Translations under genes and position numbers: made by a program
The notes under the pieces: model-generated
The model's input: the letters and a program-made list of their open reading frames with translations, nothing else
Databases searched by the model: none
What the model was told of the DNA's origin: nothing
Shown here: positions 45,396 through 53,058 of the stretch, piece by piece
How positions within the stretch are numbered: position 1 is the first letter of the stretch
How the letters are laid out: each line of letters starts with the position of its first letter
Assembly: GCF_028736155.1 (NCBI RefSeq)
Contig: NZ_CP117879.1
Span: 2,170,001-2,234,000, forward strand
Source: Flavobacterium sp. KACC 22763
GTDB taxonomy: Bacteria > Bacteroidota > Bacteroidia > Flavobacteriales > Flavobacteriaceae
Length of the DNA stretch: 64,000 nucleotides
Reading direction: 5' to 3'

Positions 45396-46052
45396 CTAAG
45401 GTACTAAACTGTTTTTCAACACCTTATTCAATTTCGTTACATCTTCTTTGTAGCGCGGATAATCTGTTATGTTTCTTACACTATGATTTTCGGTATTTGT
45501 CAATCCGATATCTTTTATTTCTACAAAAGGAGATTGCATTACTAATCCATTTAAAATACAGTCTGAAATATATTCTGAATGTGCTTCAAACTTTGGAATT
45601 GCGTTTAAATGTTTTACCATTATGGGTTTTAAAACAGCTTTTTCATTTTCTTGTATTCCTGTCATTGGAAGAAAAAGAAGAAATAGATTTGGATATTTTT
45701 CAAAAGCCAATAACTCATCCATCGTAAAAAACCAAGCTTCAAAATGCCCGCCTAAATTGCCGATGTAAATATCGTTTAGAAAAAAGTTGATTTCGTATTC
45801 AGCAAATTCAATGGCATAATTTAAATCATCACTAATTTTGCCCGCAACATATCTAGGATTTTCTTCTATATCGTTTTGATTGAAAAACTTCCATTCCCAT
45901 TCATAAGCTTCAGTTTCATTTGTTTCTACAACTTCCAAAACCTCATCAATATTGAGTTCTTCTTTTTCATCATAGCCTCTCGACCAACAGAAATAATACT
46001 TCCAGAAAAAAGTGTTATTAGTAAGCTCTTCAATTTGTATTGGTTTATTCAT
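45396..46052 (-). CDS. Unknown acidic cytosolic protein, immunity-like (218 aa)
   Basis: I do not recognise this protein. It is acidic, has no signal peptide or membrane span, and is rich in aromatic residues and Glu (for example FWKYYFCWSRGYDEKEE and LGGHFEAWFFTMDELLAFEK). It is the last of four minus-strand genes (48541 to 45396) whose first member is SMI1/KNR4-like. Acidic single-domain proteins in such strings are often immunity proteins against polymorphic toxins. The assignment is by context only. Confidence 0.6.
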   Translation of the reverse strand: MNKPIQIEELTNNTFFWKYYFCWSRGYDEKEELNIDEVLEVVETNETEAYEWEWKFFNQNDIEENPRYVAGKISDDLNYAIEFAEYEINFFLNDIYIGNLGGHFEAWFFTMDELLAFEKYPNLFLLFLPMTGIQENEKAVLKPIMVKHLNAIPKFEAHSEYISDCILNGLVMQSPFVEIKDIGLTNTENHSVRNITDYPRYKEDVTKLNKVLKNSLVP

Positions 46053-46061
46053 GTTTAAATC

Positions 46062-46436
46062 TTACTTAAATTCATAAACAAAAGGCAGATATCCAGCTTC
46101 ACTATGTTTTAATTGTGTAGGCGTTCTAAATCTCATGCTTATTCTTAACTCAAAAATTATGTTTTCATTTGTTCGTTCACTTAAAATCACTTTTATCCAC
46201 AATGGATATTTATAATTAGGCAACGCCAAAAGATCTACAACCTCATCTAAGGTAAATTGTTTACTTAGATTTTTCTCTGTTAAAATCCATAATCGAGCAA
46301 AATCATCAATTGAATTATATTTTGCATTCTCTTCTTTAATTGGAGTTATAGTAAAGAGAATTGTTTTATTTTTCAATTCGTTTACAGCTTCTTGTATGGT
46401 CTGAAATAAATTACTTTTAAACTGCTCTTTATCCAT
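46062..46436 (-). CDS. Unknown small cytosolic protein, immunity-like (124 aa)
   Basis: An unrecognised 124-residue protein with no leader. The C-terminal half, YPLWIKVILSE, then FELRISMRFRTPTQLKHSEA, is a pattern that I have seen in Bacteroidetes hypothetical proteins found beside immunity genes. It lies 26 bases after the 449-residue gene and 9 bases before the 218-residue gene, so it is co-transcribed. No toxin is present nearby. Confidence 0.6.
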   Translation of the reverse strand: MDKEQFKSNLFQTIQEAVNELKNKTILFTITPIKEENAKYNSIDDFARLWILTEKNLSKQFTLDEVVDLLALPNYKYPLWIKVILSERTNENIIFELRISMRFRTPTQLKHSEAGYLPFVYEFK

Positions 46437-46461
46437 AAAACATCAACTATATAGATTCTTG

Positions 46462-47811
46462 TTACAAAAGTTTTTCAAAGATTTGTTTTTCTCCATTTGT
46501 AAGCTGTTTGCTAATTTTAGCAAAATTCTTTTTCTCGCCAAATGTTGTATACATCACACCTTCCCAACAATAATCTGCCATTTCTTGAACATTAGTCCCA
46601 CTATCTGAATATTCTTTTAAATCTTCTTCTGTAAAATAATACGAAACAAAATTCTCTTTACTATCCAATAATAACTTCAAGCTATTTTCATTTGTAAAAT
46701 AAGATGTGAAAACCTTATTATGCGGATGTTCTTGCATGGATAAAACAGCATTGATATAGACTTTAATTGATTTTTCGTTTATTCCGAATTTCTCCAGAAA
46801 CACTGGTGTAAATTTCTGCTGAATAGACTGATGTTCTCCATCTATTGTTTGATAATAATCTATTAGTGTATCAAAATTTTTTTCGTCTTGTAATCCTAAA
46901 GCAAAAACAGCAAAAGTCGAAGGCATAGCACAATTTTCAGCTTCAAGATTGGTGTACCATTCGTATTTCTTTTTTGTAAGATCAATGTATTCTAAAATGC
47001 TTTTATGCAGATTTGGATATTTTACCGCTCCAGCAAAAAAATAATTCTGTCCGCATTTTGGAAGCCCTTTTATAGGAAGCAATTCTTTTCCTTTTGATGA
47101 AAAACTAATTTCGAAACTTTTAGGAAAATCAGATTTTAGAAGGTTATTTACGAAATGCATTGCTTTTGCGTAACTTTCTTCTGTTTCGGTAATCAGTTTA
47201 AGACTTATTTTAGCAAAAACATCATTTGCTTTTCCTGTAAAATCTTTGTCTTTGTACTCGGTCAACTCTTTTGGAATTTTCCCCGTTCCGTTTTTCTTCA
47301 GCTGTTCTACTTCATCAGAACCCAATTCTGTCACAACATCAAAATACTCATTTGCCGTAACTGTGGCATAACTTGGCCCATATTTAATGTGTGAGACAGC
47401 GATATAACATATAAAACTTAAAAGATCTTTTTGTTCTTCCGTCAATATGGGTTTCGGAAGTTCTTCTTTTGTTTTGGGTATAAAAATCTTGTATTTACCT
47501 TTTTTTACTCTTTCAAAACTATTAAAAACCAATTCTTCTGCCTGCAATCCTAATGTGTAACGGTAGCTATCGAATCCATTAAGCTTTCTTAGTTTTTCAA
47601 CAAACGAAATGTAAAACTCTTTTGAAAAAGGTCTCGTCTGGAAAAAATATTCGATTATGGGTGATAGCAGAAATTTTTCTCCCGAATCTAATACGTACGG
47701 ATTTGGATATGCTTTATCTATTTTAACAGTATTAGTATCAATCGCTTCAATGAATTTTTCTAAAAGCGCTTCGTTGCCTTCTATTTTTACTAAATAATTT
47801 AATTCTCTCAT
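46462..47811 (-). CDS. Unknown helical protein, possibly DUF6138-like (449 aa)
   Basis: A 449-residue, mostly helical cytosolic protein. LDSGEKFLLSPIIEYFFQTR and SSKGKELLPIKGLPKCGQNY, then YADC-like and FGEKKNFAKISKQLTN stretches, recall the DUF6138 family, but I am unsure. No signal peptide or membrane span is seen. It lies 31 bases after the SMI1/KNR4-like gene in the same direction. It has no recognisable catalytic motif. A role in toxin immunity is inferred from neighbours. Confidence 0.6.
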   Translation of the reverse strand: MRELNYLVKIEGNEALLEKFIEAIDTNTVKIDKAYPNPYVLDSGEKFLLSPIIEYFFQTRPFSKEFYISFVEKLRKLNGFDSYRYTLGLQAEELVFNSFERVKKGKYKIFIPKTKEELPKPILTEEQKDLLSFICYIAVSHIKYGPSYATVTANEYFDVVTELGSDEVEQLKKNGTGKIPKELTEYKDKDFTGKANDVFAKISLKLITETEESYAKAMHFVNNLLKSDFPKSFEISFSSKGKELLPIKGLPKCGQNYFFAGAVKYPNLHKSILEYIDLTKKKYEWYTNLEAENCAMPSTFAVFALGLQDEKNFDTLIDYYQTIDGEHQSIQQKFTPVFLEKFGINEKSIKVYINAVLSMQEHPHNKVFTSYFTNENSLKLLLDSKENFVSYYFTEEDLKEYSDSGTNVQEMADYCWEGVMYTTFGEKKNFAKISKQLTNGEKQIFEKLL

Positions 47812-47842
47812 TGTTTATTTTATTGTCACATTTTTAATTTGA

Positions 47843-48541
47843 TTATTCCTCATCGTCTTCATCATATTCTTCATCATCATAAGACAGATAAGACCAATCA
47901 ATATCAACAAGATCAAGAATGGCATCAAATCGTTCCTGATCGCTTGATCCGATAAAAGCTCCTGTACAGTTGTTCTCTTGATCGAATGACAAACTTATTA
48001 TATCATAAAAATCAGCTGTATATATCTTTTGATTTTCTCTGCTAATTTCTGGAACAAGCGCATAGTTTTCTTCAACCATCTTTACAATTTCAGAATCAAT
48101 TTCTCCTAAATAATTTCCGTTAAATTGAAGTCCACCCAAAGTACCGTTGAAAACTGCCATCAAAAGAAAAAAGTTCTCTGTTGTCTCAATTTCTATTTCC
48201 CAATCTGATTTTTCTATTGTGTCGTAATTGCCATATATTGGCGGATTATCCTGTGATAAATCTTCTTTTTTAATTCCCCAAAAAGCTACGTTCTGATTTT
48301 CTTCATAAAAAACCAGAAAATCATCATCTGAAAATCCGATTTCATTTTCAGGTTTCAAAAGTCTGTTAAAACAGTAATTTAGCTTTTCTCCTTTCCCTAA
48401 TTCTAAATAATATTCTTTGAGCTTTGAAGGAAGTTTTACATTTAATCTTTTCTCAAGATCGAGAATCTGTTTTTCTGAAAATCCGTAGTTTTCATTTTCA
48501 GATAGGCGGTAAAGGCGTTTAATCTTTTGAATATAATTCAT
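47843..48541 (-). CDS. SMI1/KNR4 (SUKH) family protein
   Basis: A 232-residue protein. IKRLYRLSENENYGFSEKQI, then RLNVKLPSKLKEYYLELGKG, is the typical SMI1/KNR4 N-terminal motif. Further along, FLVFYEENQNVAFWGIKKED is the usual central strand pair. Bacterial members of the SUKH superfamily are mostly immunity proteins against secreted polymorphic toxins. The C-terminus is very acidic (DDEEYDEDDEE). It is first of a four-gene minus-strand group. No cognate toxin or Rhs protein is in the window. Confidence 0.83.
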   Translation of the reverse strand: MNYIQKIKRLYRLSENENYGFSEKQILDLEKRLNVKLPSKLKEYYLELGKGEKLNYCFNRLLKPENEIGFSDDDFLVFYEENQNVAFWGIKKEDLSQDNPPIYGNYDTIEKSDWEIEIETTENFFLLMAVFNGTLGGLQFNGNYLGEIDSEIVKMVEENYALVPEISRENQKIYTADFYDIISLSFDQENNCTGAFIGSSDQERFDAILDLVDIDWSYLSYDDEEYDEDDEE

Positions 48542-48753
48542 CTTTGGCTTCTATTTTTACGAAGTGAAAAATAAACAATTAATTACAAGCCTGCAATTAC
48601 TTTATAATGATAATCTCACTTTTATGCAAAAGCAATTTCTTAAAACTAGTATATATTTTCTAGTCATGTTTTTTTGACTAATTGACTGGCTATGATATTC
48701 GGCTCAACTTTGCAATAAATTCATAAATCCGAGAGTACCTTTTAAAAACTATT

Positions 48754-49737
48754 ATGAAAATACTGTCGATACTATTAATCCTGGTTTGCAGTTCAAGCTG
48801 CCAATCACAAACAAATTCAAAAATGAGCGAAGACAAAATAAATCCGTTATTATGCGATCCTGTAAGCGGAATGTGCGAAATGCCTGCTGGCGAAAAATCG
48901 AATGAAAAAACAGCTATTCCAACAGAAAATAAACCAGTCAAAATAATTTACTATACCGACCCTATTTGTTCTTCTTGTTGGGGAATTGAACCTCAGCTTA
49001 GAAAATTAAAACTAGAGTACGGCGATTATTTTGAAATTGATTATCGAATGGGCGGTTTATTGCCAGATTGGAGCTATAACAGTGGCGGAATAAGCAAACC
49101 ATCTGATGTTGCACACCATTGGGACGAAGCTAGTTTGTATTACGAAATGCCCATTGATGGAAATGTTTGGCTTGAAGATCCGTTAGATTCTTCATATCCG
49201 TCGTGTATTGCTATGAAAGCAGCGCAAATGCAGAATAAAGAAAAAGCAGTTAACTTTATGCGTATTCTTCGCGAAAAGCTTTATCTAGATAAAAAGAATA
49301 TTGCCAAATGGGAAAATATAGCAGAAGCTGCAAAAATCGCAGGTCTAGATGTTCCGAAACTAAAAGCAGATTATGATGATGCCGAAGAACTTTTTCAAGA
49401 AGATTTAAATTTAGGAAAAACTCTTGGTGTACGAGGTTTTCCAACTTTATTTTTAGCCAACGCTGATAATAATCAATTAACTGTTTACGGTTCTAAACCT
49501 TATGCTTCTTATGAAAATGCTTTACTAGCGTTATTTCCTGAAGCAAAAAAGAAGAGTATTAAAAATGAAAATCCGCTAGATTTGTTTGAAATTTTTCCAA
49601 CATTAGCACCAAAAGAATATGCTGTCATTTTGGATAAATCGACTTCTGAAGCCACTTCTATTTTAGAGAAATTATATCAGCAAGGTTTATTGGGTAAAAA
49701 GACAATCAAAAATGGTTCGCTATATATTAAAAAGTAA
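48754..49737 (+). CDS. DsbA/FrnE-like thioredoxin-fold lipoprotein
   Basis: A 327-residue lipoprotein (SSSC lipobox, Cys16). A linker with C34 and C41 (LLCDPVSGMCEMP) leads to IIYYTDPICSSCWGIEPQLR, with active pair C72 and C75 of the DsbA/FrnE/SpxH type. The helical insert is typical, and GVRGFPTLFLA contains the cis-Pro loop. A C-terminal winged-helix-like extension (residues 270-327) ends KNGSLYIKK. It probably forms or shuffles disulfides at the outer face of a membrane. It stands alone with ATG at 48754. Confidence 0.85.
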   Translation: MKILSILLILVCSSSCQSQTNSKMSEDKINPLLCDPVSGMCEMPAGEKSNEKTAIPTENKPVKIIYYTDPICSSCWGIEPQLRKLKLEYGDYFEIDYRMGGLLPDWSYNSGGISKPSDVAHHWDEASLYYEMPIDGNVWLEDPLDSSYPSCIAMKAAQMQNKEKAVNFMRILREKLYLDKKNIAKWENIAEAAKIAGLDVPKLKADYDDAEELFQEDLNLGKTLGVRGFPTLFLANADNNQLTVYGSKPYASYENALLALFPEAKKKSIKNENPLDLFEIFPTLAPKEYAVILDKSTSEATSILEKLYQQGLLGKKTIKNGSLYIKK

Positions 49738-49740
49738 ACT

Positions 49741-50169
49741 TTACTGATTGGGAATGTTAAATCGTTCTCTGTATTTGGCAAGCGCAATTTTATCTATTGG
49801 TAAAACAAACGGATTTTCATTGATATCAATCCATTCAAATCTGCTTATATCTGATGTACTGATTTTCATTTCTTCAAGATTACTAATTTTTACGATATAA
49901 TAAACCAAAAGAATCTGTCTTCCATCATCAATAATAGATTCAACAAAATGTTCTTGCGTATATAGATGGCCAACGATTTCGATTTTAGCATTAAGCTCTT
50001 CTTCAAATTCTCTGTGCAGACAATCTAGAATACCTTCGCCAAATTCTACACCTCCACCTGGAAGTTTGCAATATAATTTGCCTTTGTGATATTCGTAAAG
50101 TGCTAAAATCTTATTATCGTTTTCGCAAATCGCATAAGCTCTTACGTTAAAACTAGAGAGAGGTTTCAT
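49741..50169 (-). CDS. Nudix hydrolase
   Basis: About 142 residues from the ATG at 50169; an upstream TTG at 50184 would add five residues but is unlikely. The Nudix box is G39-x5-E45-x7-R53-E54-F-x-E57-E58, in GGVEFGEGILDCLHREFEEEL. The enzyme would hydrolyse a nucleoside-diphosphate-linked compound with Mg2+. Its stop codon lies just past the end of the convergent DsbA-like gene. The substrate cannot be told. Confidence 0.92.
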   Translation of the reverse strand: MKPLSSFNVRAYAICENDNKILALYEYHKGKLYCKLPGGGVEFGEGILDCLHREFEEELNAKIEIVGHLYTQEHFVESIIDDGRQILLVYYIVKISNLEEMKISTSDISRFEWIDINENPFVLPIDKIALAKYRERFNIPNQ

Positions 50170-50212
50170 AAATGAGAAAATCAAAATTCTTTAGATGCAA
50201 ATTTAAAAATTA

Positions 50213-50246
50213 AAAAGCCGTAAAGTTTAATTTCTTTACGGCTTTT
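50213..50246 (-). terminator. Terminator of the CinA-like gene
   Basis: AAAAGCCGTAAAG and CTTTACGGCTTTT make a 13-pair stem with a short loop, 20 bases after the CinA-like stop codon on the minus strand and before the Nudix gene. Confidence 0.85.
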
Positions 50247-50266
50247 ACTATTCTAATAGCTTTTTT

Positions 50267-50740
50267 TTATATCTCTTTCAAAACCAAATCGGCCACAACA
50301 TCTATTGCTTGATTAATAATTTTTTCGGGAGTTCCTTTAAACTCAAAACGCTTGGCAATTTGTTTTTCGCCAAAAATGATATGAATGAAAATGGTTCCAA
50401 CAGGTTTTGAGTCGCTTTCGCTTCCGCCTGGTGTAGTCAGTCCTGTTAAACCCACACAAATATCTGAATTAATATAGCGGTAAAAATTTTGCGCCATCAA
50501 CTTGGTAACCTCAGCAGATTCTGCACTATATTGTTCAATAGTTCCCCACGGAATATGAAGTAAATCTTCTTTCATAGAAGTATGATAACATACTATTCCG
50601 CCTATGAGAATTCTTCCGGAATTAAGAACTGTCGAAAACTCATAGCACATTTTTCCAGCAGAGGCACTTTCTGCAAATGATATTGTTAAGTTCTTTTCTA
50701 TCAAAGCTTGACAGCATGCGGTTACCTTATCTGATGCCAT
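50267..50740 (-). CDS. CinA C-terminal domain protein (NMN deamidase type)
   Basis: A 157-residue stand-alone CinA C-terminal (PncC-like) domain. SFAESASAGKMCYEF, then GRILIGGIVCYHTSMKEDLL and VGLTGLTTPGGSESDSKPVGTIFI, are the family motifs. Such proteins deamidate nicotinamide mononucleotide for NAD recycling. No N-terminal MoaB-like domain is attached. It is monocistronic with its own terminator. Confidence 0.9.
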   Translation of the reverse strand: MASDKVTACCQALIEKNLTISFAESASAGKMCYEFSTVLNSGRILIGGIVCYHTSMKEDLLHIPWGTIEQYSAESAEVTKLMAQNFYRYINSDICVGLTGLTTPGGSESDSKPVGTIFIHIIFGEKQIAKRFEFKGTPEKIINQAIDVVADLVLKEI

Positions 50741-51081
50741 ATTGATTTTAAATTTAATTACACATTAAGTTCAACTTCAAATGTAGATTGTTCTAATGTA
50801 GTAAACTTACATAATTTCTTACAATAATTATATTATAAGTAACTGTTAATTATGCAACTATCGTTTATTTTTTTATAAGAACTTCTTTCTGATTATGTGG
50901 TAATTTTGTAAATAGAGCTTTTTACAGTCAAATAGTACGCTGCCTAGAAATAATGTAAATGCACAAATGCCGTGACTAATAAAAGTTATAATAAGACAAT
51001 TACAGTAAACTGTAAAGAATTAACTGGTCTTCTTTAAGAAGGTTCGATTTTGAAAAAGTAATAATCTAAAAAAATAGTATT
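50741..51081 (+). promoter_or_regulatory. Upstream region of the acidic-protein operon with palindromes
   Basis: A 341-base gap without genes. TAATTTTG (50901-50908) matches the -7 consensus, which would give a leader of about 165 bases. The leader contains the perfect palindrome TTACAGT-AA-ACTGTAA (51000-51015) and a small hairpin CTTCT-TTA-AGAAG (51029-51041). These could be an operator or a structured 5' leader. Confidence 0.45.
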
Positions 51082-51570
51082 ATGGAAAAGCAACACAACC
51101 ATGAATATGGTCAGTTTGATCCTGATTATATTGAACAAAATACTCTTGTTGACGGAACATATTCTAATGAGGATGAGTTCAGACAAGTTTTGAAAAAACA
51201 TGACAATAGAGAATTTGGCGAAAGCGACCCTGATTATTATGAGCAAAATATGGTGATTGACGATGACAATTATACACGAGATGAAGATCCGTATCAGTAT
51301 CAGGAAGAATTTATTGAAGATTCTTTGCATTCAAAAGGAGATTTTGAACCTCATGAAACTATTCGAGCAGAAAATATTCCGAATCAGGAAAGAATCATTA
51401 ATGAAGATGATGCCATTACAAACGATGGCACAAAAGACGATTTAAACGATGAATATCATCCTGATTTAGATTACGAAAATGATCTAGAAAAAGACGAGGA
51501 TTTTGATAAGGATGAAGAATTGGATGATTTTGACGCAGAACATTATCCCGAAAATCATCCTAGAGAATAG
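51082..51570 (+). CDS. Very acidic repeat protein of unknown function
   Basis: A 162-residue protein dominated by Asp and Glu. Two copies of a 13-residue motif, EYGQFDPDYIEQN (8-20) and EFGESDPDYYEQN (44-56), are spaced by 36 residues. The C-terminal third is nearly all acidic (DLEKDEDFDKDEELDDFDAE). No signal peptide or fold is recognised; it is probably disordered. It begins a three-gene plus-strand group with a membrane protein and a 90-residue protein. A general stress role is a guess. Confidence 0.8.
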   Translation: MEKQHNHEYGQFDPDYIEQNTLVDGTYSNEDEFRQVLKKHDNREFGESDPDYYEQNMVIDDDNYTRDEDPYQYQEEFIEDSLHSKGDFEPHETIRAENIPNQERIINEDDAITNDGTKDDLNDEYHPDLDYENDLEKDEDFDKDEELDDFDAEHYPENHPRE

Positions 51571-51603
51571 CCAAAATTATCGTAAATTGTAATGTATTAA
51601 TTT

Positions 51604-52002
51604 ATGGACATAGCAATTCAAATTGTCTGGCTTTTTGTATTAGCAATTCCAATTGCCTGTATTAGCTGGACTGTCACACACGAAGAGATTTTTAGAGAAC
51701 CGCATGAATGGTGTGTCAGGCATTCTAAAAATGACAAATACATACTGTCAAGAAAGTTCTTTTATCTTCTCACTTGTGAATATTGCTTCAGTCATTATGT
51801 TACAATTGCCTTTCTGGTTATCTGCGATTATAAACTTTTGTTAAATGACTGGAGAGGATATATTTTGGCAGGGTTTTCTCTGGTCTTTATGACAAATGTT
51901 TATATGAGTCTTTTTGCTCTATTGCGCCAAGCTATAAAAAAGGAAAAGGTCGAAATTGAGAAAATTGAAAGTGAAACTGACACTGAAAACAGTAAAAATT
52001 AA
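51604..52002 (+). CDS. Small membrane protein with CxxC motif, unknown
   Basis: A 132-residue protein with three hydrophobic segments: about residues 4-24 (IAIQIVWLFVLAIPIACISW), 57-75 and 84-105. The loop after the first holds HEEIFREPHEWC and LLTCEYCFSHYVT, giving a C-x2-C pair at the membrane face. The C-terminal tail is charged and coiled-coil-like (KKEKVEIEKIES). I do not recognise the family. It lies 33 bases after the acidic-protein gene. Confidence 0.8.
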   Translation: MDIAIQIVWLFVLAIPIACISWTVTHEEIFREPHEWCVRHSKNDKYILSRKFFYLLTCEYCFSHYVTIAFLVICDYKLLLNDWRGYILAGFSLVFMTNVYMSLFALLRQAIKKEKVEIEKIESETDTENSKN

Positions 52003-52041
52003 TAAATAACAAATAAATATAATTAAAAATTAATTGGCATT

Positions 52042-52314
52042 ATGGAGAATTTGAATTTTATAGACCCATTATTACACGGAATTAAACCTGAAAGCAAACC
52101 GTTAAATCTGTCAGTAAAACAAATGGTATTTGCAGGCGTTGGTGCCCTTTTAGCATCGGCAGTTTTGAATAAAACAGGACATAAAAAAGCAAGTGCTGTT
52201 GTAGGAAGTCTTGCATTACCAATTTTAGCATCGGCTTGCTATAAAAAATACAGTCAAATATCTAAAGAAAAAATTGATGCTCAGGCAAGCAGCGGTATCG
52301 AATATAATCACTAA
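52042..52314 (+). CDS. Small protein with one or two membrane segments, unknown
   Basis: A 90-residue protein. Residues 27-45 (VKQMVFAGVGALLASAVLN) and 54-67 (SAVVGSLALPILAS) are hydrophobic and could be a helical hairpin. Termini are hydrophilic. It follows the 132-residue membrane-protein gene by 39 bases and precedes a strong terminator. The function is unknown. Confidence 0.75.
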   Translation: MENLNFIDPLLHGIKPESKPLNLSVKQMVFAGVGALLASAVLNKTGHKKASAVVGSLALPILASACYKKYSQISKEKIDAQASSGIEYNH

Positions 52315-52332
52315 TCCTTATAAACTATCATA

Positions 52333-52368
52333 AAAAAGAGCGCTTATTTTACTATAAGCGCTCTTTTT
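52333..52368. terminator. Bidirectional terminator
   Basis: AAAAAGAGCGCTTA and TAAGCGCTCTTTTT form a 14-pair stem with an eight-base loop between the convergent 90-residue gene and the STAS-like gene. Confidence 0.88.
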
Positions 52369-52381
52369 CATTTAGGCTAAA

Positions 52382-52750
52382 TTAGTTTATATTTCCTTCG
52401 ACCCAGTTTAATGCTTTATTAAAATCAACTTTTTTATAACCACGAAACTCACCTGGAACAATGTAGCTAAATCCGTTTGTGAAAGAAATGATTTCGTCAG
52501 TATCGGTAACAATAGCTGCTCTATTCCATTTTCCAAGATTTTTCAAACCAAGAAGAGCATCTTGCAGCCAAGCACCTGTCGTAAAATTTTCAATATCGGT
52601 ATCTAAAACCAATAAAAAATTAATTTCATTAGTCTGTTTTACCAAATGTTCAACGGCTGGAGCTACTGCTGTCACAAAGTCTTCTTTTGTCACTTCTGCC
52701 AATGCTCTAAAGGCAACAATATTATCTGTGGTATCAATTTGATGTATCAT
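52382..52750 (-). CDS. SpoIIAA-like STAS domain protein
   Basis: A 122-residue protein matching the SpoIIAA-like STAS family. AFRALAEVTKEDFVTAVAPA, then INFLLVLDTDIENFTTGAW, KWNRAAIVTDTDEIISF and FSYIVPGEFRGY are in the expected order. The family is of uncertain role and may bind lipids or proteins in stress responses. It is monocistronic. Confidence 0.85.
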   Translation of the reverse strand: MIHQIDTTDNIVAFRALAEVTKEDFVTAVAPAVEHLVKQTNEINFLLVLDTDIENFTTGAWLQDALLGLKNLGKWNRAAIVTDTDEIISFTNGFSYIVPGEFRGYKKVDFNKALNWVEGNIN

Positions 52751-52884
52751 GATTTTTATTCTTTTTTAGTTAATTTATGAGGTTTTATTTGGAACATTTC
52801 TTCAATATTTAACATCAACCCAAAGATACTCATTATCAATCAGATAACACTTACATTTAACTATTCGTTTATTATATTTTTTTA

Positions 52885-52993
52885 AGATGCTAAGCTTCTG
52901 AGATGCTAAGATGCTAAGATTTATATACTTTACGTTAGATGCACTGCAGTGCATCTCTACAGCACAGAAAAAACTTAGAATCTTAGCATCTCA
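52885..52993. repeat. GATGCTAAG-type element with nested palindrome
   Basis: Arms with repeated GATGCTAAG words (52885-52920) and CTTAGAATCTTAGCATCTC (to 52993) are inverted. Between them is a perfect 20-base palindrome at 52937-52956 (core GCACTGCAGTGC) followed by CTCTAC. It lies in the gap between the SusD-like and STAS-like genes, about 308 bases in total, which otherwise holds only a terminator. Confidence 0.75.
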
Positions 52994-52994
52994 A

Positions 52995-53027
52995 AAAAAG
53001 CCTGCTTTTTTTGAAAACAGGCTTTTT
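52995..53027 (-). terminator. Terminator of the SusC/SusD operon
   Basis: AAAAAGCCTG and CAGGCTTTTT form a 10-pair stem about 32 bases after the SusD-like stop codon on the minus strand, with flanking A/T runs. Confidence 0.8.
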
Positions 53028-53058
53028 GAAAAAAATAAAAAAAAACTAACACACAAGC

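Noticed and set aside
50170..50184. TTG start for the Nudix protein
   Set aside because: The ATG at 50169 gives a standard N-terminus, and the extension has only five residues.
51041..51050. GGTTCGATTT resembling a tRNA T-loop
   Set aside because: There is no matching acceptor, D or anticodon arm around it.
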